From: Gracilaria vermiculophylla
Lineage: Eukaryota; Rhodophyta; Florideophyceae; Gracilariales; Gracilariaceae
Assembly: GCA_019155205.2 (NCBI GenBank)
Contig: JAHNZQ020000308.1
Span: 1,726,333-1,771,954 of the forward strand
DNA: 45,622 nt
Reading direction: 5' to 3'
Shown: positions 11,180 through 22,875 of the stretch, piece after piece
How the letters are laid out: each line of letters starts with the position of its first letter
Position numbering within the stretch: the first letter of the stretch is position 1
The notes under the pieces: generated by a model
Databases searched by the model: none
What the model saw: the letters and a program-made list of their open reading frames with translations, nothing else
Told to the model about the DNA's origin: nothing
Made by a program: the position numbers and the translations under genes

Positions 11180-11683
11180 TTAAACTTTACCTAATCTGTT
11201 GGAACTGCAGAATTTCCGATGATATGAGCACTCTATCACAAGGGAATATTTGTCCTTTACAAAAAAAAATATGGTGAAGCTTTTTGAAGAGCTTGGTGGC
11301 ATTGTGAACGGTAGGGCCGGGGGTAAGCAAAAAAGAACAAGATCAAATGAATCTATCTTCGTCGTCGAATGAACTTGCGTTTTATACGCGCAGCACAGAG
11401 TTTCTATGTACAGGTCCCATTCCTTTGATAGGTCATTACGTGGCCTGATGGATCGAAGATGTTCATCAGCCACCTCGAAAAATAGTGATCCGTGAATGCA
11501 GTGAAGTGCACCACAGCTAGATAGAAGCATATTGTGTAGAGCCCACACACTATGGCGAGGCACTCTTTCTCTGAGACGGAATAGTTGCTTTCGTGAAACG
11601 TCGAGAAGCCTGGACCAATTTCTGATTGGTTTGCGCTCATTTTGGAGGCTTGTTTGAAACAAGGCGCACCCTACTTGGGGGTC
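11180..11683 (-). pseudogene. RNase H and integrase C-terminal remnant of gypsy element 2
   Basis: RNase H is seen in the frame 11640-11404: VSEKECLAIVCGLY and FTAFTDHYFSRWLMN match the gypsy RNase H helix and the catalytic TDH region. Directly afterwards, in another frame, comes ETLCCAYKTQVHSTTKIDSF, which is the end of a gypsy integrase core (AYN-x-x-x-H-ST-x-x-x-PF). The integrase zinc finger and its D and D-E catalytic part are missing, so about a kilobase was deleted between the two. Confidence 0.65.
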
Positions 11684-12570
11684 AATGGAATCCATAATCA
11701 CGGAGTACGGGAGGCCTAGCGTAGGGAGTGACAACATTGGAGCTGTTGTCAATGCCCCACTCAGGGACTGAAAAGCAGCCGACTGGTTGGGGGTGAATGG
11801 TGGGAGCTTCGGCCGCTGTCCTTTTTGAAATATCACGAAAAGCGGTTCGGCAGTGTCCGAGAAATTTTGGTATGGACCGGCGATAGACGTTGACTAAACC
11901 AAGAAAAGATCTCATTTCCGTTTGCGTCCGGGGTTCTTCCGCCTCAGTGAAGGACTCGACTCGAAGTCTTTCGATCATAAGCCGTCCGGGACGGATGATG
12001 TGACCCAGATGCTTCACGGTATTGATAAAGAACTCACATTTCCTGAGCTTCAGGGTGATACCTACGTCACGCAGTACCGTCATCACGTCCTGCACATGGG
12101 TTAGATGATCGTCCATGTTGTTGGAGACGATAACTATGTCTTCCAAATACACAAGGCAAGTCCGCCATTTGAATCGGTTGATGAAGACCTCGATAGCTCT
12201 CTGAAACGTTGCGGGTGCGTTATGAAGACTAAAAGGCATCTATCGGAGGTGATTGAAACCAAACTGACACACAAACACCGTTTTCTTAGGGTCTCCGTCC
12301 TTGAAAGGGACCTACCAGTAGCCGCACTTGGCATAAAGAGCCGTGAATACGGTAGCATCACCAAATGAGTCAATGCACTCGTCCGTCCGAGGAATTGAGT
12401 AGCTGTCCTGGATAGTTGTGGCACTCAGCTTGGGGTTCTCGACGCAAAATCTCCTTGACCCATCCGCTTTTAGCGGAATGACCACGGGGGACGCCCACGG
12501 AGATTGTGCTGGCTCTATGACTCCAGCTCGGAGCATGTCCTCCACTTGGAGTTTTTCTTCCTCCCGTACC
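11684..12570 (-). pseudogene. Reverse transcriptase of gypsy element 2
   Basis: Copies element RNA into DNA in intact relatives. The frame 12545-12312 holds MLRAGVIEPAQSPWASPVV and PLKADGSRRFCVENPKL. The frame 12239-11682 holds MPFSLHNAPATFQRAIEVF and, at about 12138-12149, the active site YLED where YLDD is expected. It then continues through LRKCEFFINTVKHLGHII and TEMRSFLGLVNVYRRSIPKF, the usual gypsy RT thumb. A frameshift between the two frames inactivates it. Confidence 0.85.
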
Positions 12571-13359
12571 TCCGATCCAGCCCTGTATGGCGGTGGCGCA
12601 ATTGGCCTAGTGTTCGGTCATAAATATATCCGATGTTTGCTGCAGTTGATCTCGCCTAGCGAGCCATCCCACATCAGAGGAACATACCGCAGCATTGCAC
12701 GGAGCTGTTCCCGATGCAAAGCGAAAATACGGAACAAGTCGAATTCTTGGAGAGCTCTCACGGGTTCAATCTCGCCGTAACTAGTCGGACGTGGGTTCTT
12801 TGATGTCGGACTAACCTGGGAGTCAGGCTATCTCGTTTTCACGGTACCTTCCGGTGAATCGGTGACTCCGTTGGGGGCGGAGATCACCTCCGCATTGAGC
12901 GCCTTCCCATCTTCTAACTTTACGAGCCCGAGTACCTGTGCGACCGTCACCCATGTGGGGATCATCGCCAACAGATGTTGCCTGACGGAACCAATTACTC
13001 GGGTTCTAGACGAATACTGGGCTGTTTCCCCCACATTTGCAACAGAGATCCCAAATGGGTAGTTTTGCACGACGGGAACAATTCCATTTGCGACAGCGAG
13101 GCGACTCTGCTCATACAGCGATGTCAAGGGTTGAAAACCCCTTAAAAAGTCTTGAAGGGAGTTGACCTCAGCAAGGACCTATGTGGCGGGGGGTATCGTC
13201 ACATATGCCGCAACGCGAAGCTTGGTGAAATCCTGACTTCCCTGCGGCGATTTCTGTGTGGCAGGCAGAGACACTTGCTTTTACGCATCCCGCCAAAGCG
13301 GTTGTCGAATGATGGGGACTGGCGGCCCATCTTTCTACTCTACCTGTTTTAGGCAAGGG

Positions 13360-13643
13360 TGGAGAGCCTTCACGAATTGGTCGCAGTAGTCACCTCCGAG
13401 GATGACTGGCGCGGCCAGAGAACGTCACATAATGAAAGTCAGCTTGACCACCGATCTTCCCAATCAGACGACCAAATCAAGTGTTCACATCGTTTGCAAC
13501 GGATTGTTGTTCACGTCCGAGACGTCGGGTACCGCATCTATGCGAATGTGAGACCGTAGAAGCGAAGGTAGTACTCACTCAACTACAACATTCTGCTCCG
13601 ATTCAATGTCGAGGACTGTAAGAAATTGCACTATAAATTGGGT
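13360..13643 (-). pseudogene. Protease remnant of gypsy element 2
   Basis: Translation of the minus strand here gives several stops and a C-terminal APVILGGDYCDQFVKALHP, which aligns with the protease end of element 1. The catalytic region reads VLDIESEQNVV in place of a DTG motif. Confidence 0.5.
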
Positions 13644-15902
13644 TTACAGTCCAAGATCAGCGTACACCTTGTAGTTTCGCTCTGCCATTACTAGAACGCG
13701 AACTGGGATCCGAATATGCTTTATCTGTCTCCACGGTCGACGCAAAACCTCTAGTTGCTCACAGTCTGCGTCTGCAGTGTCTCTTCTAGAGAGGTGTCTC
13801 ACGGGTGTGCAAGACAGCGGCGCCTCAAGCGTCGGCAGCCTCCCTTCTGAGGACGCCCCTCCCAGCGTGGGGGTCTCCCTCAGGTTGTTTCCCTGACTGG
13901 GTTTCGCTTCGGGCTCTCGCCTTGATTCATCCATTACGAGTGTTCCATCCCATTGCGGGTAATTGACCACCGGAGCGTCATATCCAGGACTTCCATCGGG
14001 GTTTGCAGAGGATCCCGTCTTCCCTGGCGTAAGTCGCTGCAGCATAAGCGGATTATGAGCCAACGCATTGGTGAAATCCGTTTTTGTGCCGAGATACAAC
14101 GTCATCAAGACTGCTGCCTTCTCTTCCCGGGGCAAGGCTTCGTATTTCACCACCACCTGTGCCATCTTCTTTAACGTATTTAGGCACTGCGGGGAGGTGT
14201 GCCTCCGAGTGTAGTGCAAGTGACAGACAACTCCTGGCGAAGGAACTCGAGGAGCTATGTTCCGTTTTTCGGCTGACCTCCCGGGATTCCAGTTATCAAT
14301 CCAACGAGGGCGCCTAACTCTCTTCATTCTGTTGGCATACGGCATTTAAGCGGCTAGGGCTCGGTTACTTTCCATGCAGAGGGCCTGTGCGTCCTGCCAA
14401 GCTCTCATTCCTGTACCATACGTGCCCTCCGTCGTAGACGGTAATTCCAATGTCGGTAATGACCAACCATCAAGATGGAGAAGGTGCACACCGTTATGAT
14501 CCGGCTTTGGAGTATCACTGGCGTCCAGTGAAACGGAGGTATCTGAACCGATCATCAGTGCCTCCGCCCCCTTCTGCCGCCAAGCAGAGTTTCTCGCAGG
14601 CAGTGCGTCTCCCTCTGCATGGGCAAATTGGACCAACTGCAGGTATCACACCTTTGGTTGATATTCCCAGTGACGGGCAACGAGCGTCTTAATCTTCACG
14701 TCTAACCCATCAATAAACATCGTTCACCGTTCCCCTGCGTGGTAAACATTTCCACAGCGGTGGAAAGCATTTTTCAGGCGTATCCAGAAGTCGATTCCCA
14801 ATTCTCTAGCGCGCTGGCGAGTATCGCAGAGTAAGACGGTAGCCGAATGAATGGCGGTGTTAGTCAGGTAGGAAAGCAAGAGATACCGCACGGCCTCGGG
14901 CCAACAGGTCACCCCTCCCTCGGACGCCCGATATTAACCGCGAACGGAGAGGAATTGGTCTTTAGCGACTTCCCGTAAGAAATGAGGTAATGCAGGATAT
15001 GCCTGGACCTCGTTCATATTGAGGATATCAACTTCCGCGACAAAGCAGGCTAGGAAGTCTAGCACCGTAATTGGATCATCTCCAGTAAATTTCTGGTTGC
15101 CCACTAAGAGCTGCATCCGTTTGGTGCAGTCCTTCACCTTACCCGTGTCACAGGGTGTCTTGCCTAAAGAGGAACATTATAACCGATATTACCGGTATGA
15201 AACCAGCTTCTTGTACGGGGAATTATTGGTATTCATGCGTTATAGCCCGGGGTGTTTCCTACCCTTTGACCACGATTGCATTGCCCTATAGGGGACTAAT
15301 GACCGTTTGGGGCGGAAACCCCGCCCCGAGCGGTCATGGTCAGAGTCATTCTGTGAGGGCTCAAAATCCTGAGAAGTCGACTCCAAGTCCAAGGAGGAGT
15401 CCCTGTTTTGATCGCGGTTCTTTCGATTGATCCGTGGTTTGCGGCCATTCCGAGCCCCCCGACGTTCGTCACGCTGAGTGCCAGCGGTTTATGCCGCGGG
15501 TGCGGAAGCAAACAGAGCTTTCTCGACCGACTCCAGTCGGACTCGTATTCGATTAAATCGATCATTCACGCCCTCGATGTAGGACGCCGGCGGGCCAAAA
15601 CCATTGAGGATCTTATCGAAAGCAGGCCGCAGCACGCTGAGCTCCCCAATCACATTCGTCCAGAGACTCTCCGAGTGCCTTCCGCAGGACTCCAGTTATT
15701 AATCTAGGGCTGGCTGGGTTAGCAGCGGGGTCCGGATCTTATCTTCCAAACGAGCCACGTGGGCCGTGTCCACCAACCGCGGTGGTGGAGGTGTCATATT
15801 AATGGCTGTTGATGGCTCAGCCGCAAAGGACAAGGTGGCCGGCTCAGCCGTCAGCGATCCACGGTGAACCTGGTTTGCACCAGTTGTCCCGAGAGCCATC
15901 AA
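13644..15902 (-). pseudogene. gag of gypsy element 2 (broken)
   Basis: Core motifs on the minus strand: LLVGNQKFTGDDPITVLDFL (15100 region), FWIRLKNAFHRCGNVYHAGE (14800-14730), QLVQFAHAEGDALP (14640-14600). These correspond one for one with element 1. A zinc-knuckle-like VCHLHYTRRHTSPQC near 14230 has His in place of the second Cys of C-x2-C-x4-H-x4-C. The region is split across several frames (14345-13644, 14636-14346, 14912-14724, 15137-14934, 15902-15296). Confidence 0.65.
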
Positions 15903-16090
15903 GTGGCGCTCCTCGTTTCCTTGGTGAGCCCGGCTCCTGGTCGTTGCCGGCTCGGCTCAAGCGTGTTTCCTGGTTATCGGATGTATCTATCACGACAGTG
16001 AAAATCCGTTAACAGGTGAATTCCATGGTGGACAACAAATGAAAAGGAAAAAGGACCTCAAAGAGGAGCTGCTAGTGGATCTCCCTTTCT

Positions 16091-16104
16091 AAGTCGGGAG
16101 ACCA
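16091..16104 (-). other. Primer-binding site of gypsy element 2
   Basis: On the minus strand this reads TGGTCTCCCGACTT, identical to the site of element 1 at 316-329. It confirms the minus orientation and marks the inner border of the right-hand LTR. Confidence 0.7.
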
Positions 16105-16112
16105 CTTTTTAG

Positions 16113-16479
16113 TGCAATTAACCAAAAGGGAGAATACCACAAAGGATGTTCGGAACCTTTCTCTCGCGAAGTGGTTCAGAAACAGAGCTTCTCTCAGGCG
16201 CGGCATACGAGCAGGGCGCAACTCCGGGGCCAAGCCGTCGCAACGGGTGCAGGAGGAAATAGAAATACTTAGGGCATTTTTAGTAAGTTAAGTGAGATGT
16301 CCTTGTAATATATTGAGCTATTTCGGCGCGGCGGGGTAATGTATTGGACCACGCGGGTATCATGCAAGCCGCGTTAAGCGGGTGGTGGACGTAGTACAAG
16401 AAGGGATAAACCTGAGTTTCGGTGGGGCTAACCTTGTACGAGGGCGAACGTAAAGGAAGGAAAGAATAATCTAGACAAT
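16113..16479 (-). repeat. Probable 5' LTR of gypsy element 2
   Basis: Placed by the primer-binding site. The minus strand ends ...TTAATTGCA eight bases before TGG. The outer border at TGTCTAGATT (16479) is a guess because no second copy exists in the window. It does not resemble LTR family X. Confidence 0.35.
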
Positions 16480-17598
16480 GATTTTCGGGTACACAGGTGG
16501 TTGACTTCCGTAGTCCACGGCATACTTCCCCACGGTGGAGAAACGTGCCGAGCAGGCAGCACGTTCAGACCGGAGATCTGGCTTGATGCAGTTTACTGGG
16601 CGCAACGGCCGGAGTGCCGTCGCGCTTAGTACTGTAGCTCGAAGGCCGAAGTAGCAAAAATAACAAAATAAATAAATATCAAAAATACTAAAACAACCGT
16701 GCATAGGAGGTGCCATCTGGGACCCATACTCTAGCCAGCTGGCTACGCGCAGCTGCTGCGCGCCTGCCGGGAGGCCGTCTAACGTGCTTGCGACGTCGAG
16801 CGACACGCGTTGGCTCGGCTACTCGGGAGTCCACCATACAAACAAACGTGAACTGCGCCCGCGATATTAATCGTCTACATATATATGGCCCCACTGGAAT
16901 CAGGTTAAGCAGCAAAGTGCTAAGTAAAACCTCCCTAGTGTCTATTCGACCGGTGCAATGACCTTATATGAAGTTAAATTGACCGCATATGAGGTCAGCG
17001 CACCATCACGCAGAATTAAAAATAAAAAAATGGAATTTAACCCGTAGGCCACTGTTTTGGAAATTTTAAAATTAAAAACATGTTCTCTAGGATTGCCTGT
17101 GAACAATGAATAGTTGTAGACCACGCCACATGCTATCACCGCAGCTCAGTAGTCATAAAAGTCCATGCGAGCAACGAATCCTGAGTTCAAACCTCGCTGA
17201 GTTTCTAAGAAATCAAAAAATCCTTCGGAAGCTCGACTAATTCTAAAAATATTTAAACTCTCAGAACGTTTTCAACACCCACTTTAACAACAGACAGAAT
17301 AAGGTGACATCTATTATAGGGGCATTTTCGTAATAGAGTTTAAATAATCTAGCAAGTCAAAATAATGCGGATTGAATTAGTAGGAGGCTTAAGGTAAAAG
17401 AACTTTTGCTCAATTACTGCATTGAAATGTTTAAGTTTACGTAAAAAACGAATGTTGTCAACGCTGTTGACATTTCTTTTAGATACTATGCTTCCCTATA
17501 CCGTAACCATCCTCAATGTTTTTCATAAAACAATCTCTGTTCGTATCGGTGTGACATAAAAACATTTCTTTTTCTTTCCTTCAATAGCACCCAGAACA
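16480..17598. other. Intergenic DNA, GC-rich then AT-rich
   Basis: No convincing gene. 16480-16960 is GC-rich and may belong to the neighbouring element. 16960-17598 is AT-rich. The only structured signal is a tRNA-like pair of pol III boxes at 17142-17193, listed separately. Confidence 0.5.
17142..17193 (+). other. tRNA-like A box and B box (possible SINE or tRNA relic)
   Basis: CAGCTCAGTAG fits the A-box consensus at 10 of 11 positions. GTTCAAACC, 43 bases further on, fits the B-box core completely. This spacing is that of a tRNA gene. A GAG/CTC stem frames the B-box loop, but no acceptor or anticodon stem forms, so it is not a working tRNA. An A-rich stretch follows at 17207-17220, as in SINEs. 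Confidence 0.25.
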
Positions 17599-19440
17599 TT
17601 AAAACTTTGATTTCGTATTACCTCTGCAATAACTGCATCGACCTTTATATAAGGCTTTTGTAATCATTCCATTTTTCGTTTTCCTTCTTCTATTGGTTTT
17701 CATTAAATGCAAGCCAGTGCCAGCAAACATTGGCTGTTGATTATTATTTTCATTTTCGGTTTCATTTCTTTTCATTAAACCAGTGGTGTCCCAAGTATTT
17801 TCTATTAATTCATCATCCAGCTCACAATAAAAATGGTGTGGACTTTTAACGCTCCTAATTCCATTTGGTGCCCTATATAGTTTCCATGCATCCACAATGC
17901 AAACTGCTAAATGGGAGGAATGAAGTCGAAATGACCACTCTTTCACTTCCTTTTTTTTCCAGATTTAAATCATCTTGTCGGGATCTGTTGTGGTGATTGA
18001 TCATTGAACATGTTTTGTAATATTCTTCACCAATCTCAAGAGTTGCAACCCCTAATTCCATTTTCTTAGAAATAGTTCCCTCTCGTCTCGATCTCTCCCC
18101 AACAATGGGAGTACCTGGATTAACTGTGCCCGAGGTTGAAACAAAGTACTTTCTATATCAATCCATCCACAATACGGCCATCATGTCAATATTGGGGAGG
18201 CTTCCTTTTGAAACCATAGATATAAAGTGGCCTCTGTTCCTTAAAGTGATTTCAGATAAGTGTTTTGGAGAAAATTCCCGAGATGCATTTCTGATTACTC
18301 CAGTAAATCTCAACTCTTTTTCCATGAGTGCTTTAGCGGTGTTGACGGATGCAAAAAGAAAATCAGCGCATACCAGACGATCTGATCCAAACCACGGTTG
18401 TACTAGGCGGAGTAGAATAGCCGTTCCATGAGCATTATCGGAATAAAAATCCTGTTCCGGATTATTAGCACCCATATTGAGTTCAATATTCAGCATCATA
18501 CCACTTCGTCCACAACAACAGCTTTCATTTCAAGACCGTTTTCGGGCTTTCTATCCAAGCTGTATAATGGGGAAGCCCCACATCAATCCAATTACCTCCT
18601 AATCCATAGCACCGTGACATTCCTTCGTCCACACATAAAGCATTTGATGGCGTGACAAAAGAACAGCGATAATTATTGATTTCCTTCACAAAATCGGCTA
18701 TAAACGACCATCTTACGATTCCTTGCTCTTCAGTCACACCATTTCCACTAAAAACATATGCAACTTCTAAGCGATTCATATCTATTTCGTGACATACCAA
18801 GCCCAATTTTTGATTGTGGAATGAACTTGGAATATGGCTCAATGCTCCAAAGATCCTGTCTGTTCGAAACCTCAATACGAGTCATTAAAATAAGAACTCC
18901 AAAAAATTTGAGCACCTCCCCTTCTGATGTCCCCCGAGCGCCTTTGCTTTCTAGTCGAATATTTGTTCTGATCACGATATACTTCAAATGATGCATGGGA
19001 AACATCCTGACAAAGAAATCCAATGCCGTCATTCCTGATGAAGCGTGACGTGGTGAGATAAAATCTCCTGCTGGACCAACAACTTTCCACTGATGCATTT
19101 GCATACAACCATTCGAAGGACTCAACGTCGTATAGGTTTCCCATTTCCGACCGTAAGCGATAATTGGTTGGCAGATTGCATGCAGATTTTGATCATCTGG
19201 CTGCTTTTGCAAATTTTGCATATACAGTGGTGTAGCAATAGGTTCACCTTCAGCGATGTCGATGTTACTCGGGTCTATCGCATGATTTTGTTCTTCGGTA
19301 GCATGTGGGGTCTCGTCAACACTGGTACCGAGTTTGGCACTGAACAAAGGTAGAGTAACTTGTTTCTCACGATTGGATAAACTGAAGTTTACCGTCAAGA
19401 ATGTGAGATTTCGATTGTTGATTCTGCGAACATCAACATT
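17599..19440 (-). pseudogene. piggyBac-like transposase (broken)
   Basis: piggyBac transposases cut and paste at TTAA (established). N-terminal conserved part: LDFFVRMFPMHHLKYIVIRT and EVLKFFGVLILMTRIEV in the frame 19398-18748. First catalytic Asp: NALCVDEGMSRCYGLGGNW (frame 18875-18525). Second: GSDRLVCADFLFASV (frame 18499-18158). A C-terminal DAWKLYRAPNG follows, ending in CSYCRG. The frame changes at least three times, so the protein cannot be made. The first frame opens with TTG and no good ATG is visible. I could not place terminal repeats. Confidence 0.8.
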
Positions 19441-19815
19441 TTGAACTATTCTTCTGACCGTTGTGGACTTTCACAAAGATCCATAGTAGCGTTTACATTC
19501 CGCGTCACTCCTTACCAGGCGAGCGCGGCTGTAGACAGTTGTTCCGGCAGCTCTGCGAGAATCTGTGGACGATGCCATAATTTACGAATGTCGTTGACGG
19601 CTCTGATTGATGTAACAGTCACAATTGACCCATTGTTTTTGAGGACACACTTCAGCGCCGCTGGTGTCGAAAAATTGATAAGGATATCAGAGAAAAAAGG
19701 GAAAAGTTTTAATGTTTTCACCTAATTACAAAGATATTAAAATTGACCTCAAATGATGTCGCTCGCCGGATAGCCACTAGAAGGCGTTGAACTTCAATTC
19801 TACAGGATAAAAATA
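19441..19815. other. Spacer between piggyBac relic and Tc1 copy A
   Basis: No gene is recognised. It may include the 5' part of the piggyBac element. Its right edge, TA at 19814-19815, is the target duplication of the Tc1 copy. Confidence 0.5.
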
Positions 19816-21096
19816 CAGTGCGTTTCGAAAACACATTACCCCTCAAAAGTGCGCCAAAACTGTATTGTAGACTAGAATTTGCACATAGTCCACGTAGAAT
19901 CGTTTCAAAAAGATATGTACACCGTATTCTCTCTAGAAAAAATGGCTCGAGGCCCGCCACTTTCCAAGCAAGAACAGCTTCAAATCGTTACGTTGAACGC
20001 CTAGAAGCAATCTAACAGTGCTATCGCTAAACATTTAGAGCGTTTTAGGGTCACTATTGCTACTTTTCTCAAAAACCCAACTCTATATGGCTTAAAACGA
20101 TCTCCGGGACGCCCGAAGAAACTCAGCCCAGCAGACAAAAGGGGAATTAAAAGGGAGTTGTGTAAAGGAAAAATATCGTGCAAACCAATTGGAATTAATC
20201 TCAATCTCAACGTTTCTAAATCTACTATATGGAGGCACATAAACAGCACAAATTTATTTAAATATAAAAAAATGAAAAAAACTTTCTTTCTCCAAAACCA
20301 TCACAAGAAGAAGACGGTTGACTGGTGTTCTGGAAAAACGTACTGGAAAAAGAATGGGAAAATGTTATTTTTACTGATTAACAAAAAATGTTCAATTTGG
20401 ACGGACCAGATTGCTACAAATTTTATTGGAACCATCTTCGTAAGGAACGTCATGAGTTTTATACCAGGCATTCAGGTGGAGGCTTTGTAATCGTTTGGGC
20501 AGGCATTTCTAAAAAAGGTCTAACGGAAATTGCCTTTATTGAATCAAACATGAATGCCGGAAAATTATCAAGAAGTTCTATCCAATTATTTGTTACCATT
20601 TCATTTATGTTTTCATGAAGAAAATTTCATTTTTCAACGGAATAATGCGCCTGTACACACTTCATCTTTAATCAAAAATTGGCTACATGAGTCTGAAGTA
20701 TCTGTTTTAGAGTGGCCGGCGCGCTCACCAGATTTGAACCCAATTAAAAACGTTTGGGGACTGCTGGCGAGGATGGTTTATGCGCATGGAGGGAAATTTC
20801 AGACAGTTTTTGAACTCAAAAACTGTATTAAAAATTGCTGCAAATCTATAACAGTTTCAAATGTAGAAAAATACATCAATTCGATGCCAAAACGTTGCAT
20901 TAGCGTTATACAGCAAAAAGGATGCAAAATAAACTATTGAGCGTCGCGCAGTAAAGATTTGTTATTGATGATCATATGTTTTTGAAACGGTTTTTTGACT
21001 TTATTTTTTTCTGAAACCTATTTTTGTAGGCGTACAGTATACATTTGGTAGTGTTTTGATATTTCACAGCATGTCGTATGTTTTTGAAACAGTCTG
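19816..21096 (+). mobile_element. Tc1/mariner element, copy A (1281 bp)
   Basis: Ends CAGTGCGTTTCGAAAACACA and, inverted, CAGACTGTTTCAAAAACATA. It is flanked by TA on both sides (19814-19815 and 21097-21098). It encodes one transposase frame. It is the same family as 37361-38643, which has the opposite orientation. Confidence 0.9.
19942..20940 (+). pseudogene. Tc1/mariner transposase, copy A (catalytically dead)
   Basis: Starts at MARGPPLSKQEQ and runs 333 codons with no net length change but with stops and frame changes. The N-terminal helix-turn-helix region contains KRSPGRPKK-like basic residues. Catalytic DDE: the first Asp in FTD is followed at once by a stop. The second is Asn (QRNNAPVHT instead of QQDNAPVH). 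The Glu is Lys (NPIKNVWG instead of NPIENVWG). Copy B keeps all three residues. The C-terminus ends GCKINY in both. Confidence 0.9.
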
Positions 21097-21123
21097 TAAG
21101 GAAGAGGTTGGATCTGATGTGCA

Positions 21124-21171
21124 CATATGGGTATGTTTCAAAACCAAGAGTACCTTATATACTTTTTTGAA
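21124..21171 (+). repeat. Left inverted repeat of the DUF7869 transposon
   Basis: Begins CATATGGG and contains TTTCAAAACC and AGAGTACCTTAT, all present in inverted form at 24441-24488. It lies 28 bases right of the Tc1 copy. Confidence 0.7.
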
Positions 21172-22265
21172 CACGAAAGTTATGGCCAAATTATCGAAAT
21201 TTTATCGAAAAGTTCCAAAAACGACTTATCTCGGACACGCTATAACGCTTCTACCACAGTTTACACTTTTAAATTTGAACAATTCAATCAGGAGATATGG
21301 CCCTGATCACATTCCAAGCCCGATACATCATGGTCCAGAACGACGCCTACCCCTTCTGATCCATATTCGAGGGTTTTTTCTCACAGAGTTGTGTTATGCA
21401 AAAAGTGCCTATCTAGAATATTGACCTTCAGATAGTTCTTTCTGTTGATTTCGTTAGCAGACAGCACTAAATCCAGAGAAGTAATAATCGATTTGAATCC
21501 ACTCAGCTCCTTGTCCAACAACCACTCCTTTTGAATAATCTCTCCATTTAGTCCCCTCTTAACTAAATTAAAAGTATTCGAGTCCGTTGAAGTAGACAAA
21601 TCCTTTACTATAACCTTTCCCAAATTTGATCGGTCAAACATAAACATGTGTGGTGTTGAAAGCTTGAAACCCGTTGGAATCGTAAAAAACTTGCTCAGAT
21701 ACCCCTTCCAATCCCTTCAATTGACATCTGTACATGGCACATAGCAGGAATTAGATGCACTATGTTCAATTAGTTTCATCATGTCTGCGGGTGTACGTAC
21801 ATCTGTTTTACGTAGTTTTCTCTTAACGTGCCCAAATGAACCATCACAAACATTTTTTGTGTGTCCGGCCACTAAAAACTGTAGTGTTATAGAGTCTTCT
21901 AGACCAACAATAACTCGCCATGCCAAGTACCATAACATGTAGCGGTTCTTGTTTTGTCCGCTACAATTGTCCGCGTGTAGTTTAGACACTTTGATGTTGC
22001 AGTTAATGGATTGTGCCTGAGGTTCTCAAGCACAGCATGGACCATAGACACCACTACGTTGGCAGTTTTTTCATTAGGCCTATGGCCTTCGGTTAAGCCA
22101 AAAATGTAGTATGTACACAAGTTGCTGCAAGAGACACCAAATAAATCGAACTTCAGGCCTGTTATGAAGTGCAGCTGGCCTGTATGGCACGCAATGGCTT
22201 ATAGGACCGACGGGCCGATCCACAGGAGCGATTTGAAGTTAGATGTAGCGTCGGTGGAAGCTTGA

Positions 22266-22520
22266 TCAGCTACCTTGTTAGCCGGTTGTAGCGACAACGA
22301 CGGCTCGGGAAAACGGCTTAGAGCAGCGGCGGAGTGCTCAGCGGAAGCCGTGTCACGCCACTGACTTTAAGAAGTGCAGATGGACCTTGACCTTGGTGGG
22401 CGGGGACGATAGGAGACGGCAATCACTACACCACGCCACTCACTCTGGGGAGTTCAGTGGTCGTTGGTCTTGGTGGGTATGATAGCTATATGTCAAATGG
22501 CTACACATAATTGACTAAAT
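22266..22520 (+). repeat. 255-bp block, left copy (before gap)
   Basis: Repeated at 22621-22875 with one difference (GACCTTGG against GACCCTGG). It ends exactly at the N run. It contains two diverged tandem units starting CACGCCACT at 22354 and 22432. Confidence 0.9.
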
Positions 22521-22620
22521 NNNNNNNNNNNNNNNNNNNNNNNNNNNNNNNNNNNNNNNNNNNNNNNNNNNNNNNNNNNNNNNNNNNNNNNNNNNNNNNN
22601 NNNNNNNNNNNNNNNNNNNN
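22521..22620. other. Assembly gap (100 N)
   Basis: Exactly 100 N, a placeholder length. The same 255-bp sequence touches both sides, so the gap may be an unmerged overlap of two contigs. Confidence 0.98.
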
Positions 22621-22875
22621 TCAGCTACCTTGTTAGCCGGTTGTAGCGACAACGACGGCTCGGGAAAACGGCTTAGAGCAGCGGCGGAGTGCTCAGCGGA
22701 AGCCGTGTCACGCCACTGACTTTAAGAAGTGCAGATGGACCTTGACCCTGGTGGGCGGGGACGATAGGAGACGGCAATCACTACACCACGCCACTCACTC
22801 TGGGGAGTTCAGTGGTCGTTGGTCTTGGTGGGTATGATAGCTATATGTCAAATGGCTACACATAATTGACTAAAT
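22621..22875 (+). repeat. 255-bp block, right copy (after gap)
   Basis: Begins directly after the N run and matches 22266-22520 except for one base. The match stops at CTAAAT, and unique sequence follows. Confidence 0.9.

Larger units (their letters stand above)
10861..16479 (-). mobile_element. Ty3/gypsy element 2 (degenerate, internally deleted)
   Basis: Minus-strand order from right to left: probable LTR (from about 16479), PBS, gag, protease remnant, RT, RNase H, and a jump to the C-terminal part of integrase. It shares the primer-binding site and Gag motifs with element 1, but its LTR is a different sequence. The left end is lost where it meets LTR copy C. Confidence 0.75.
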
